Assembly (NCBI RefSeq): GCF_014698015.1
Contig: NZ_JACXBS010000002.1
Coordinates: 372,001-436,000, forward strand
Reading direction: 5' to 3'
From: Kocuria sp. cx-455
GTDB taxonomy: Bacteria > Actinomycetota > Actinomycetes > Actinomycetales > Micrococcaceae
DNA length: 64,000 nucleotides
The notes below the pieces were generated by a model. It was not told the DNA's origin. It saw nothing but the letters and a program-made list of their open reading frames with translations, and did not search any database. Positions 29,340 through 38,596 of this stretch are shown one piece after another. The position numbers and the translations under genes are program-made. The first letter of the stretch is position 1. Every line of letters begins with the position of its first letter.

Positions 29340-31603
29340 CCACCGGGGCCCCGCCGGTCTCGGCCTTCGCCGGGCTCCTGGACCAGCCGCTGTCCCGCTA
29401 CATTCCCGGCAATGCCCCCACCGCCACGGTCAAGTTGCTCGAGAAGGATCTGGGCATCACCACCGTGGGTGAGCTGCTGGACTACGCCCCGCGCCGCTAC
29501 ATTCGCCGTGGCCACCTGCAGCTATTGAGCGATCTGGTCGCCGGGGAACGGACGTCCTTCGTGGCCCGCGTGGAGTCCTCCTCGACACGGCGCATGCAGC
29601 GGGATCCGCGCCGCAGCCTGACCGATGTGATCGTCTCGGACGGCACCGGGGCCAGCCTCAAGATCACGTTCTTCAACGCGTACACCGCCCAGAAAGAATT
29701 GCCGGTGGGAACCCACGCGCTATTCACGGGCAAGCCCGAACTCTACCGGGGCCACCTGTCCATGACGGGCGCCGATTACGCCGTGGTGGACACCCCGGAT
29801 TCCGTCACGGATTTCACCTCCCAGTCCGGTGAGGTCTACCCCATCCCGGTGTACCCGGAAAGCGGCAAACTCACCACCCCGCGGATCACGCGCGCCGTCC
29901 AGCAACTGCTTCTCACCGCCGACCTCGACTCGCTCACGGACCCGATTCCACCGCACATCCTGGAGCGGGAAACGCTCGTGGGTCTCGCGCAGGCCTACCG
30001 CGACCTGCACCGCCCGGAATCGGTGGTCGCGTTCCAGAAAGCGCAAGAGCGTTTCCGCTACCAAGAGGCCTTCGTGCTGCAAACGGAACTCGCGCGGCGT
30101 CGTCATGACCACGCGTCCCAGCCCGTGGCCGAGCGCCCGGCCCGCGCGGACGGGCTGCTGTCCCGCTACGACGCCGCCCTGCCGTTCACCCTCACGGACG
30201 GTCAGCGGGCGGTGGGCGAACAGATCCGGGCCGAACTGGCCGGCACCGCACCCATGAACCGCTTGCTCCAGGGTGACGTGGGCTCCGGTAAGACCGTGGT
30301 GGCCCTGCGCGCCATGCTCCAGATCGTGGACACCGGGGGTCAAGCGGCCATGCTCGCGCCCACCGAGGTACTCGCCCAGCAGCACTACGACAAGATCGTG
30401 ACCTCTCTGGGCCCGCTCGCCCGCCCCGATCAACTCGACGGCGACCCGGACGGCACCAAGGTCGTGCTGCTGACCGGCTCCCTTCCCACGGCCGCCAAAC
30501 GCGCGGCCCTGTTGGACATCGCCAGCGGTGCGGCGGGCATTGTGGTCGGAACGCACGCGCTCATCCAGGAGAAAGTGCAGTTCGCGGACCTCGGCCTGGC
30601 GGTCGTGGACGAACAACACCGCTTCGGCGTGGAACAGCGCGACGCCCTGCGCGACAAGGCCGGACACGCACCCCACACCCTGGTCATGACGGCGACCCCC
30701 ATCCCGCGCACCGTGGCCATGACGGTGTTCGGAGACCTGGACGTGAGCACCCTGCGCGAGCTGCCCGGCGGACGGCGCCCCATCCACACCCACGTGGTGG
30801 GCCTGGCCGAGCACGGCCCCGCGTGGGAACGCCGCGTGTGGGCGCTCGCCGGCGAGCACATCTCGCACGGCCGTCAGGTCTACGTGGTGGCACCCAAGAT
30901 CGGCGACGACGCCGCCCTCCCGCCCTTCACTTCGCTGCGCGAGTCATTGCGTGCCGCCCAGGAGGCCGGGGAGGACGGGGACGGCCCGGAACCGGCGACC
31001 GTCCAGTGGCTCGAACGGCTGATCAGCGCCCAACCCGAGTTGCGGGACGCACGCATTGCCGTGCTGCACGGGCGACAGGATCCGCTCGTGAAGTCCGAGA
31101 CCATGAACCGGTTCGCGGCCGGTGAGATCGACGTGCTCATTTCCACCACGGTGATCGAGGTGGGGGTGGACGTGGCCAATGCCTCGCTGATGATCATGGT
31201 GGACCCGGAACGCTTCGGGATCTCGCAGCTGCATCAGTTGCGCGGTCGCATCGGGCGTGGCGAGCACGAGAGCACATGTTTGTTGGTGACCCGCAGCGAC
31301 CCCGAGCATCCCGGCCGCGAACGGCTCGCCGCGGTGGCGGCCACCACGGACGGTTTCGAACTCGCGGAAGTGGACCTGAAACTGCGCCGGGAAGGCAACA
31401 TTCTGGGCGCGTCCCAGTCCGGGCGGAAGTCCGGGTTGCGCTGGATCAGCGCCCTGCGGGACGAAGCACTGGTGGCCCGAGCTCGGGAGGATGCCGAAGC
31501 GGTGATTGCCGAGGACCCGCACTTGACCCGGCACACCGAACTGCTCGCCGCCATCGGTCGCGTGGTGGACGAGAACAACCAAGCATTTTTGGAGCGCGGA
31601 TGA
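29336..31603 (+). CDS. recG: ATP-dependent DNA helicase RecG
   Basis: This 755-residue SF2 helicase remodels stalled replication forks and branched DNA. Seen: an N-terminal wedge/OB region, the Walker A motif GDVGSGKTVVALRAM, VVDEQHRFGVEQR (a DEQH box), MTATPIPRTVAMT, STTVIEVGVDVANAS and QLRGRIGRGEHES. GTG start overlapping the preceding gene. It is followed by rsmD with a 4-base overlap. Confidence 0.96.
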   Translation: MTTGAPPVSAFAGLLDQPLSRYIPGNAPTATVKLLEKDLGITTVGELLDYAPRRYIRRGHLQLLSDLVAGERTSFVARVESSSTRRMQRDPRRSLTDVIVSDGTGASLKITFFNAYTAQKELPVGTHALFTGKPELYRGHLSMTGADYAVVDTPDSVTDFTSQSGEVYPIPVYPESGKLTTPRITRAVQQLLLTADLDSLTDPIPPHILERETLVGLAQAYRDLHRPESVVAFQKAQERFRYQEAFVLQTELARRRHDHASQPVAERPARADGLLSRYDAALPFTLTDGQRAVGEQIRAELAGTAPMNRLLQGDVGSGKTVVALRAMLQIVDTGGQAAMLAPTEVLAQQHYDKIVTSLGPLARPDQLDGDPDGTKVVLLTGSLPTAAKRAALLDIASGAAGIVVGTHALIQEKVQFADLGLAVVDEQHRFGVEQRDALRDKAGHAPHTLVMTATPIPRTVAMTVFGDLDVSTLRELPGGRRPIHTHVVGLAEHGPAWERRVWALAGEHISHGRQVYVVAPKIGDDAALPPFTSLRESLRAAQEAGEDGDGPEPATVQWLERLISAQPELRDARIAVLHGRQDPLVKSETMNRFAAGEIDVLISTTVIEVGVDVANASLMIMVDPERFGISQLHQLRGRIGRGEHESTCLLVTRSDPEHPGRERLAAVAATTDGFELAEVDLKLRREGNILGASQSGRKSGLRWISALRDEALVARAREDAEAVIAEDPHLTRHTELLAAIGRVVDENNQAFLERG

Positions 31604-32163
31604 CACGCATCATTTCCGGAACCGCGGGTGGGCTGCGCATCAAGTCGGTGCCCGGTTCGGCCACCCGTCCCACGACCGACCGCGTCAAGGAATCCCTGTT
31701 CGCTCGCTTGGACGCGTGGGGCATGTGCCGGGACGCCCGGGTACTGGACCTGTTCGCCGGTTCCGGAGCCCTCGGACTCGAGGCGGTGAGTCGAGGAGCC
31801 CGTGAGGTGACCCTGGTCGAGAAGGCCGCCGGGGCGGCGTCGGTGTGTCGGGCCAATGCCCACGTGCTCGCCAACGCCCGCCCGGACGCCATCATGACCA
31901 CGGTGCAGTCTCCCGTGGCAACCTTTCTTGCGCGGCAGGGAAGCCACCGATGGGACCTGGTGCTGGTGGATCCGCCGTACCCGCTGCCCAACGAGGATCT
32001 GACCGCGCTGCTGGCGCGCCTGGTGGGGCACCTCGGCCCGGGCGCGGTCATCGTGGTGGAACGATCCGCTCGCACCGCGGAACCCGACTGGCCGGCGGGG
32101 TTGCAGCGATTCGAGCACAGCACCCACGGTGAAACGGTGCTCTGGTACGTCGAGGAGTCTTAG
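31600..32163 (+). CDS. rsmD: 16S rRNA (guanine-N2)-methyltransferase RsmD
   Basis: This 187-residue SAM-dependent methyltransferase modifies G966 of 16S rRNA (E. coli numbering). Seen: RIISGTAGGLRIKSVPG at the N terminus, TRPTTDRVKESLFARL, the SAM motif VLDLFAGSGALGLEAVSRGA and the catalytic LVLVDPPYPL. ATGA overlap with recG. It is followed by coaD in most actinobacteria, but here a convergent aminotransferase gene intervenes, overlapping its stop by 4 bases. Confidence 0.93.
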   Translation: MTRIISGTAGGLRIKSVPGSATRPTTDRVKESLFARLDAWGMCRDARVLDLFAGSGALGLEAVSRGAREVTLVEKAAGAASVCRANAHVLANARPDAIMTTVQSPVATFLARQGSHRWDLVLVDPPYPLPNEDLTALLARLVGHLGPGAVIVVERSARTAEPDWPAGLQRFEHSTHGETVLWYVEES

Positions 32164-33404
32164 AGCGACAGCGCGAGATCGGCCATGGCGTGACGCAGCA
32201 CGTCCGAGCGCTTGCAGAACGCCAAGCGGAGCCAGTCCGTGTAGAGGTCGCGGTTGGCCTCACCCACGAACGCGGACACGGGAATTCCGACCACGCCGGC
32301 GTTCTCGGCCCAGTGCTCGCCCAAGTCTTTGGCGGTGCTGACCCCGGCCAGCGCATAGTGATCGCTGACATCCGCAATCGCGAAGAACGTGCCCTGGGGT
32401 TCCGGAGGGTTCAGTCCGGCCTCGCGCAATCCGTTGACCAGAATGTCACGCCGGTCGCGGTAGTCAGCCAACAGACGCTCGTAGAACTCGGCGGGGAATC
32501 CCACTGCCTCCGCCACGGCGTGCTGCAGCGGTGCGGCGGCGCTGTGGGACATGTAGGACTTCACCGCGGTGACGCCGCGTATCAAGTGCTCCGGGCCGCT
32601 GACCCAGCCCACGCGCCAGCCCGTGGCGGAAAAGGTCTTCCCCGCCGATGACACGGTCAGGGTGCGTTCGAACGCACCGGGCAGGGTGGCGATCGGCGTG
32701 TGGTCGCCGGTGAAACGCAAATGCTCGTAGACCTCATCGGTGACGACCACGGCCTCGAACTCGGTAGCCAGTTCCACCAGCTGCCCGAGGAACTCCCGCG
32801 AGGCCACGGTGCCCGTGGGGTTGTGCGGATCATTGAGGATCACGGCGCGGGTGCGGGGCGAGAAGGCGGCCCGCACGTCGTCGGGATCGGGCGTGAACGC
32901 GGGCGGCAGCAGAGGCACCGGTACGGCGGTGGCCCCGGCAAATCGGATCACCGCGCCGTAAAGGTCGTAGTGCGGTTCGAACACGACCACCTCATCGCCT
33001 GGTTCCAGGACGGACAGCAGGCTGGCCGTCAGTCCCTCGGTGGCGCCGGCACTGACAATGATCTGGGATTCGGCGTCCAGCTCGAGCCCGTAGAAGTGGC
33101 GCTGGTGCTCGGCAATGGCGGTGCGCAGGGAGGGGATGCCCTTGATGGGCGCGTACTGGTTGTGGCCGGCGGCCAGCGCCTCGGACGCTGCCTGGACCAT
33201 GCGCTCGGGCGCGGGGAAATCCGGGAAGCCCTGACCGAGGTTCGCGGCACCGGTGCGCTGGGCAAGCGCCGTCATTTCCTCGAAAACCGTGGAGAGCATC
33301 CGGCCGGACGCGTCCAGGAGTCCGCCACCGGCGGCCATTCGCTGCCAGGGCGTCTCGGTCGAGCCGGTCGTGCGGAACGGGGAACCGGAGGTGTGCGCTG
33401 TCAT
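32160..33404 (-). CDS. PLP-dependent class I/II aminotransferase
   Basis: This 414-residue fold-type I aminotransferase belongs to the group that includes kynurenine, methionine and N-succinyldiaminopimelate aminotransferases. Seen: NLGQGFPDFPAPERMVQAA, VSAGATEGLTASLL, NDPHNPTGTV, and the PLP lysine in SSAGKTFSATGWRVGWVSG. TAGACT on the minus strand (33416-33411) ends 6 bases before the ATG, giving a leaderless start. It shares the intergenic region with divergent coaD. The best guess is a DapC-like or methionine aminotransferase role, and the choice is uncertain. Confidence 0.85.
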   Translation of the reverse strand: MTAHTSGSPFRTTGSTETPWQRMAAGGGLLDASGRMLSTVFEEMTALAQRTGAANLGQGFPDFPAPERMVQAASEALAAGHNQYAPIKGIPSLRTAIAEHQRHFYGLELDAESQIIVSAGATEGLTASLLSVLEPGDEVVVFEPHYDLYGAVIRFAGATAVPVPLLPPAFTPDPDDVRAAFSPRTRAVILNDPHNPTGTVASREFLGQLVELATEFEAVVVTDEVYEHLRFTGDHTPIATLPGAFERTLTVSSAGKTFSATGWRVGWVSGPEHLIRGVTAVKSYMSHSAAAPLQHAVAEAVGFPAEFYERLLADYRDRRDILVNGLREAGLNPPEPQGTFFAIADVSDHYALAGVSTAKDLGEHWAENAGVVGIPVSAFVGEANRDLYTDWLRLAFCKRSDVLRHAMADLALSL

Positions 33405-33435
33405 GGAATCAGTCTAGGGAATCGCGCCCGGCCGT

Positions 33436-33441
33436 TAGGGT
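33436..33441 (+). promoter_or_regulatory. -10 box TAGGGT for a leaderless coaD transcript
   Basis: TAGGGT ends 6 bases before the coaD ATG. On the opposite strand TAGACT (33416-33411) ends 6 bases before the aminotransferase ATG, so two leaderless promoters sit back to back within 45 bases. Confidence 0.55.
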
Positions 33442-33447
33442 GGAAAC

Positions 33448-33930
33448 ATGCGACGCGCAATCTGCCCCGGCTCCTTCGACCCGATCCACCTGGGCCACGT
33501 GGCCGTGATCCGCCGCGCGTGCCGGCTCTTCGACGAGGTGATCGTGGCGGTGTCCACGAACCCCAACAAGAAGCCCCGCTTCGACGAGCAAACGCGCTTG
33601 CGGCTGGTGCGGGAGGTGTTCGCGGATCAACCCGCCGTGGTGGTGGAGCCGCTCGAGGCCGGGTTGATTGCCGATTACGCGGCCGATCGTGACGCCGTGG
33701 CGCTGGTCAAGGGTCTGCGCAACGGCGCCGACTACGACTACGAACTCCCCATGGCCACCATGAATCGCACGCTGACCGGGGTGGAGACGGTGTTCATCCC
33801 GGGGGAGCCGTCGCTGCTGCATTTATCCTCCACGCTCGTCATGGAGGTCCACGGCCTGGACGGGAACGTCAGCGACTTCGTCCCGCCCCAGGTGCTGGAC
33901 GCCATCGAGGAACGCGACCGCGCTGTTTAG
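33448..33930 (+). CDS. coaD: Phosphopantetheine adenylyltransferase
   Basis: This 160-residue nucleotidyltransferase performs the penultimate step of coenzyme A synthesis. Seen: the T/HxGH motif RRAICPGSFDPIHLGHVAVI near the N terminus, NPNKKPRF, LVKGLRNGADYDYELPMATMN and the C-terminal PSLLHLSSTLVMEV. The length is exactly typical. Confidence 0.96.
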   Translation: MRRAICPGSFDPIHLGHVAVIRRACRLFDEVIVAVSTNPNKKPRFDEQTRLRLVREVFADQPAVVVEPLEAGLIADYAADRDAVALVKGLRNGADYDYELPMATMNRTLTGVETVFIPGEPSLLHLSSTLVMEVHGLDGNVSDFVPPQVLDAIEERDRAV

Positions 33931-34015
33931 CCGCTTTCCGTCCCCACCGCGTGGCTCGTCACCTTGCGTGCGTGCTACCATGATCTGTCGGCCCATGTCG
34001 TCAGCCAGGAGTTTC

Positions 34016-34609
34016 GTGAATAACCGCAATAGTTCAGCCCTCACGCACAGCGTTCGGGATCTCGAACATCGTCCGGGGACCATGCGAAACCTGGTGATCG
34101 AGGTGCCCGCACCGAAAGATTTCGGTACGGCGCTCATTGGTTCGCCAGAAGGCGCGCCCATGGATCTGCAGCTCCGACTCGAATCCGTGCACGACGGTAT
34201 TCTGGTATCCGGAACCGTCATCGTCAGTATTCACGGCGAGTGCAGCAGATGTCTCGACCCGATTGACTACGATTTACCGGTCGACGTACAAGAACTTTTC
34301 GTGTTCGATGCCTCTCCCGACGGTGACGAGGACATCGAGGACGAGCAAGTGTATGAAGTGCGGGACGAGGAAATCGACCTCGAACCCATGCTTCGGGACG
34401 CAGTAATTACTCAGCTGCCGTTCCAACCGGTGTGCCGGGCTGATTGCCCGGGCTTGTGCGCCCAATGCGGTGCGCGGCTCGAGGATGACCCGGATCACCA
34501 CCACGAAGTGCTTGACCCCCGTTGGTCCGCTCTGGAAGGGCTGCTCAACAGCGCCGACCAGGGTTCTGACACTTCGGATCAGACAACCGAGACGAGAGAA
34601 GAGAGATAG
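34016..34609 (+). CDS. DUF177 (YceD) domain protein
   Basis: This 197-residue protein belongs to the YceD family, which always precedes rpmF. Seen: [34 protein letters not shown], an acidic DEDIEDEQ segment, and a zinc-type cysteine set [16 protein letters not shown] 34016 is preferred because CAGGAG precedes it. It lies two bases before rpmF. Related proteins affect 23S rRNA processing and rRNA levels in other organisms, so a link to ribosome assembly is inferred. Confidence 0.88.
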   Translation: MNNRNSSALTHSVRDLEHRPGTMRNLVIEVPAPKDFGTALIGSPEGAPMDLQLRLESVHDGILVSGTVIVSIHGECSRCLDPIDYDLPVDVQELFVFDASPDGDEDIEDEQVYEVRDEEIDLEPMLRDAVITQLPFQPVCRADCPGLCAQCGARLEDDPDHHHEVLDPRWSALEGLLNSADQGSDTSDQTTETREER

Positions 34610-34611
34610 CC

Positions 34612-34815
34612 GTGGCTGTTCCCAAGCGGAAACTTTCCCGTGCGAATACCCGGATGCGCCGCTCCCAGTGGAAGGCTAACGCCCCCAAACTGGTGAAGAC
34701 CGTGGAAAACGGCAAGGTGAGCTACAGCCTGCCGCACCAGGCCAAGGTCGTTTCCGATTCCGCCGGCACCCCCTTGTTCTACGAATACAAGGGACGCAAG
34801 GTAGCTGACGCGTAA
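34612..34815 (+). CDS. rpmF: 50S ribosomal protein L32
   Basis: This 67-residue ribosomal protein opens with the diagnostic [20 protein letters not shown]. It has none of the four zinc-ligand cysteines of C+ L32 and so is the zinc-independent (C-) form. GTG start two bases after the DUF177 stop. Confidence 0.96.
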   Translation: MAVPKRKLSRANTRMRRSQWKANAPKLVKTVENGKVSYSLPHQAKVVSDSAGTPLFYEYKGRKVADA

Positions 34816-34817
34816 GC

Positions 34818-35522
34818 GTGACTACCATGCCGGATCCCGGTGCATTGCTCGAGCGTCTCGGTGTCGATATCGACACCGAGACGCTTCGCATTGCGCTGAC
34901 GCATCGCTCCTACGCGTACGAACACGAGGGCGAAAAGCACAACGAGCGCCTCGAGTTCCTGGGGGACGCCGTTTTGCAACTGGCCGTGACGGACGAGATC
35001 TTCCACCGGTACACCGACTGGAGCGAGAGCCAATTGGCCAAGCTTCGCGCCTCCGTGGTGTCCTCACGCACCCTCGCGGACATTGCACGGTCTCTGGAAC
35101 TCGGTCCGCACATCCGCCTGGGTAAGGGTGAGATTCGCACCAAGGGCAGCGAAAAGCCGTCGATCCTCGCGGACACCATGGAAGCCCTGATCGGCGCCAC
35201 CTACGAGTCCGCCGGGGAGAAACCCGCCCGCGACCTGGTGCTGCGGCTGATCGTTCCACTGCTCGAGGACTCCCACGTGCTCCATGAGGGTCGTGACTGG
35301 AAGACCGAGATCAGCGAGCTCGCCGCCCACCACGGCTTGGGACCCGTTCGTTACGACGTCGCGGGCACCGGTCCCGATCACGCCCGTCACTTCGCGGCGT
35401 CCGTGTCCCTGAACGGCACGGTCTTGGGACACGGCGAAGGTACCTCCAAGAAGGCCTCCGAACGATCCGCGGCTGCCGCGGCCTGCCAGGCCATTTACGA
35501 CCGCTACGGACCCAAGGCCTGA
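34818..35522 (+). CDS. rnc: Ribonuclease III
   Basis: This 234-residue double-strand RNA endonuclease has the signature [19 protein letters not shown] with catalytic acidic residues, [15 protein letters not shown], and a C-terminal dsRNA-binding domain ending in [19 protein letters not shown]. It starts with GTG two bases after rpmF. It processes rRNA and structured mRNA. The order coaD-DUF177-rpmF-rnc-mutM is the standard actinobacterial one. Confidence 0.96.
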   Translation: MTTMPDPGALLERLGVDIDTETLRIALTHRSYAYEHEGEKHNERLEFLGDAVLQLAVTDEIFHRYTDWSESQLAKLRASVVSSRTLADIARSLELGPHIRLGKGEIRTKGSEKPSILADTMEALIGATYESAGEKPARDLVLRLIVPLLEDSHVLHEGRDWKTEISELAAHHGLGPVRYDVAGTGPDHARHFAASVSLNGTVLGHGEGTSKKASERSAAAAACQAIYDRYGPKA

Positions 35523-35526
35523 ACCC

Positions 35527-36420
35527 GTGCCCGAACTTCCCGAGGTCGAGGTAGTACGACGCGGCGTGGCCAACTGGGTGGTCGGTCGCACCATTGAACA
35601 CGTCACCGTCAACGACGAACGCTCCCTGCGCCGTCACGTGGCCGGCCCTCAAGATTTCATCGACCGCGTGACCGGACTGACCGTCACGGACGCCCAGCGC
35701 CGCGGCAAATTTCTGTGGCTGCCCGTCAGCGAGGCTCACAAGACCAAGGCGAACCGAGCCCTGCTCGTTCACCTGGGGATGAGCGGCCAGCTTCTCGTGG
35801 CCTCCCACGACCAACCCGCGCCCCGCCACGAGCGGCTGCGCTTCGAACTGTCCCCGGCTCCGTCGGACACCGGCGAGCCCCTGCCGGAACAACTGCGCTT
35901 CGTGGACCAGCGGATCTTCGGCGGGATGCTGCTGGACCGACTGGTGCCCAGCCCGCAGGGCGGGGGACCGGTGCCCGAGCACGCCGCTCACATCGCCCTG
36001 GATCCCTTGGACCCTATGTTCGACGCGGCGGCTTTCCACGCCGCCCTGCGGCGCAAGAAAACCGGTATCAAACGCGCCCTGCTGGATCAGGGGCTGATCT
36101 CCGGGATCGGCAACATTTACGCGGACGAGGCGCTGTGGGCCGCCCAACTGCACTGGGCTGCGCCCACCGACACAATGACCGCTGCCAAGACCCAGCGGTT
36201 GATCGAGGCGTGCCAAGCCGTGATGCGCAGGGCGCTGGATGCCGGCGGCACGAGCTTCGACTCGCTGTACGTAAACGTTAATGGTGAATCCGGAAGAAGC
36301 TCATTGAATGTCTATGGACGGGAGGGTCGCCCGTGCAAGCGCTGCGGCACCCCGATCGTGCGCGAGCGCTTCATGAACCGGTCGAGTCATCTTTGCCCGG
36401 TCTGCCAGCGAAGACGCTAG
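35527..36420 (+). CDS. mutM: Formamidopyrimidine-DNA glycosylase with island-derived 3' end
   Basis: This 297-residue DNA repair glycosylase/AP lyase removes 8-oxoguanine. Seen: the catalytic N terminus [13 protein letters not shown], a helix-two-turn-helix [22 protein letters not shown], and the C-terminal zinc finger CKRCG...CPVCQRR. GTG start four bases after rnc. The reading frame is intact, but from about 36271 the codons change style (GTA, GTT, AAT, GGT, TTG, TAT) relative to the GC-ending codons before. The final 117 bases have a diverged second copy at 42774-42890. The gene is therefore the insertion target of the resistance region and probably received its last ~40-50 codons from the island. 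Confidence 0.93.
   Translation: MPELPEVEVVRRGVANWVVGRTIEHVTVNDERSLRRHVAGPQDFIDRVTGLTVTDAQRRGKFLWLPVSEAHKTKANRALLVHLGMSGQLLVASHDQPAPRHERLRFELSPAPSDTGEPLPEQLRFVDQRIFGGMLLDRLVPSPQGGGPVPEHAAHIALDPLDPMFDAAAFHAALRRKKTGIKRALLDQGLISGIGNIYADEALWAAQLHWAAPTDTMTAAKTQRLIEACQAVMRRALDAGGTSFDSLYVNVNGESGRSSLNVYGREGRPCKRCGTPIVRERFMNRSSHLCPVCQRRR
36304..36420. repeat. Left copy of a mutM 3'-end attachment-like repeat
   Basis: These 117 bases encode the last 38 residues of mutM plus the stop. They align without gaps to 42774-42890, with 95 of 117 positions identical by hand count, and both copies share TTGAATGTCTATGG at the start and ACGCTAG at the end. The boundary between backbone and accessory genes lies at its right end. 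Confidence 0.85.
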
Positions 36421-36943
36421 CTGAACGTCGCAGTCGAGTAGCTCGACAGCGGCCCAGACGGGGAGCCTGCCGCCGTACTTCTGCCGGTGGTGCTCGACGA
36501 AGTCCTCGCTGGGCGTGCTGCAGCTCGAACTCGTAGCCGGCGAGCCAGTCGGCGTAGGAACCACCGCTGCGGGCCGTGGGACCGAGTAGATTCGGCTCCA
36601 GGTGCGCGCACGGGTCGACGCGGCCGAGCTCGTGACCCAGCAGTGCTCTGATGGCGAGCTCGATGCGGGACAGCTCGGCGAAGGCCGCGGTGCGCAGCCG
36701 GGCGTCGAACTCGTAGAGCGCGGCGACGTCGGCCAACCGGGTCCCGGAGTAGAAGTCGTCCTGGCGTTGGCTCCCGACGATCTGTCGGAACGGGTACCAG
36801 TACCCGCTGAGCCGGTAGTAGCTGACGCGCCGCAGCAGGGCGACGGCCTCGTCGCGGTCCCCGACGTCCATGCCGCGTTGGATGAGCAGGTCGACTTGCT
36901 CGTCGTAGGAGCGGTACTCCTTGACTGCTCCGTCCAACTGCAC
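36421..36943 (-). pseudogene. Abi_2-type abortive infection gene, frameshifted and truncated
   Basis: Seen: VKEYRSYDEQVDLLIQRGM, LLRRVSYYRLSGYWYPFRQ, LYEFDARLRTAAFAELSRIE and LGHELG, the conserved N-terminal two thirds of Abi_2 (AbiD/F-like) proteins. Near 36515 the frame shifts by one base, and the family motif SEDFVEHHRQKYGGRLP WAAVE-type continuation is found in another frame. The homology stops at VELLD, exactly against the mutM stop codon. The C terminus was therefore lost at the island edge. The start is probably GTG 36941-36943. The gene is almost certainly inactive. Confidence 0.8.
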
Positions 36944-37090
36944 CGTCCAGAAAAGAATGAGGACCGGCCCTGGACCTACCGAGGTAGGCGGAACCGGTCT
37001 TGGTGAGTCCATAGTAGCCGAGACGAGATCGCCCGGCAATCGAACGCCGAAACCGAAGAGGAGCCCGTCGGCAGCCAATGCTGGTAAGAG

Positions 37091-37588
37091 TCAAGCCTCC
37101 GAGTGACGCCAGGGGGCGTCGGGATCGGCGAGGGTCTCGAGCATGAGCTGGCACCAGACCTGGGCCGCGCCAACGACGAGGCGAGCGTGCCGCGGGCGCA
37201 CCCATCTGGGCACTTCCTCGGCTCCGTGGTCGATGCCGACGCTGTTCCTGAGCTCGGTGACGCTCTGGGTGAGGGTGATCAGCGACTGCAGGGCCTGGCG
37301 GAGCGCTCGGTCCTCGTCGCTGACCGACTTGGGGGCGAGGCCGAGCGATACCTGGGCGGCCTTGACCAGCGCGGGCACCTTGGCTGCTCGGGCATAGCTC
37401 TGCCCGCGGGCGGTGAGGACGCACTTGGCGGTCGATTCGATCAGCGCCTTGGCGGTGCTGACGGCGAGCCGTGGGTCGGTGTCGACGCTGTCGCCGAGCC
37501 TGCGCAGGTGGTCCTGGATGGACTGCGGGTCGGGGAGGGCGTTGAGCGCGTGCTCGGTCAGCTTCGCCCCGGCCCGGCCGATGCGCAC
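37091..37588 (-). pseudogene. Abi_C (abortive infection C-terminal) domain protein, 5' end disrupted
   Basis: The 165-residue open frame carries LAVSTAKALIESTAKCVLTARG and LITLTQSVTELRNSVGIDHG, plus a conserved ending VVGAAQVWCQLMLETL. This matches the C-terminal abortive infection domain (pfam Abi_C), often the output part of phage-defence proteins. Upstream homologous-looking sequence (IGWVSTDGLRDKWVRILREN) is in frame but has no start codon. The only nearby start (37790) is in another frame and overlaps the upstream CMD-family stop. A frameshift or fusion near 37690 is inferred. Confidence 0.65.
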
Positions 37589-37779
37589 GGTGCCGCTGGC
37601 CTCGTCGACGTCGAAGCCGTTCTCGCGCAGGATCCGGACCCACTTGTCCCGCAGGCCATCGGTGCTGACCCAGCCGATAGACGTGTCCTGGACGATCGGC
37701 CAGGACCCAGTCGGGGCTGCGGCCGGCGACCAGGGCGGGGGCCTTCGACGTCGCCGGCTTCGAAAGCATGGTCATCTGC

Positions 37780-38099
37780 TCAGCGGGCATCGAGGACCTC
37801 TTTGAGGACGGTGGCCGCGCTCATCCCCGCCGGCCACCCGGCGTAGAAGGCCAGGTGCGTCGCGACCTCGGCCAGTTCCTCCTGGGTCACTCCGTTGTCG
37901 AGCGCCAGGTTGAGATGAGACCGCAGCTGGTCGGTCCGCCCGAGCGCGGTCAGGGCCGCGACGGTCGCCAGGCTGCGGTCGCGCCGAGAGAGTTCAGCCC
38001 GTGCCCAGACGTCGCCGAACAGCACCTCGTCGGTCAGTTCGGCGAGCTTCGGGGCGACGTCGCCTACCAGCTGCTGTGCCCTGCTCTTCTCCTTGCCAT
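37780..38099 (-). pseudogene. Carboxymuconolactone decarboxylase family gene, frameshifted at the start
   Basis: The frame encodes KSRAQQLVGDVAPKLAELTD, DRSLATVAALTALGR, LRSHLNLALDNGVTQEELAE and HLAFYAGWPAGMSAATVLKE, a clear CMD/AhpD-like fold. The only start with a ribosome binding site (GGAGG then ATG at 38099) leads into an 11-codon frame. One missing base after the first codons would give M-A-K-E-K-S-R-A and restore it. The gene may be silent, or the base may be an assembly error. Its stop overlaps the next ATG. Confidence 0.7.
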
Positions 38100-38235
38100 G
38101 CGATCCTCCTGCGGGTCCACCGAGAACGAGACTCGTCCCGTTCGTGATCGACGTTAAACCTCCGGAAGCGGCGGAGGGAGGAACCGCCATTACACCCAAC
38201 GGCCGTGCGCCGCGGGCGTCCCGTTGACATCTCAC

Positions 38236-38596
38236 CGACGAGACGACGCTCAGCCGCCGGGCTCATACCGGTGGGCGAATCGCAGAGCGCCGCTTCGTCG
38301 GGGGATGAACTCCACGACACTGGACTATGCGGTCCAGACGTAGAGCATCGTCTTGCCGACACCGGCATCGCTCGAACTCGCCAGCCCCATGATGCGCAGC
38401 TGACATCGAATGAACTTGTGATGATCGCACAGTTTTCGCTAGTGGTGCGGGGATCGCAGGGTCTGGCATAACCGCCCCATAGGCACCGCACCGGACCCAA
38501 TGACCTTAAGTGCATAGGTGGGTGCTGGCTCGCGTCAGCCGCAGCCGACACTCCGTGAACTACCCACCTATGCGCAGCAAAGATTCAATTCACCGA
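38236..38596. other. Non-coding or decayed interval
   Basis: No convincing gene is seen in these 361 bases. On the minus strand a short stretch reads MMGLASSSDAGVGKTMLY before a stop, which resembles a P-loop fragment and may be gene debris. A 12-bp perfect inverted repeat lies near the right end. Confidence 0.4.
38512..38573. repeat. 12-bp perfect inverted repeat with 38-base spacer
   Basis: GCATAGGTGGGT (38512-38523) and ACCCACCTATGC (38562-38573) match perfectly as inverted repeats around a 38-base spacer, 23 bases from the end of merR. It may be a recombinase or transposon-end relic, or a terminator-like stem for merR. Confidence 0.5.
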
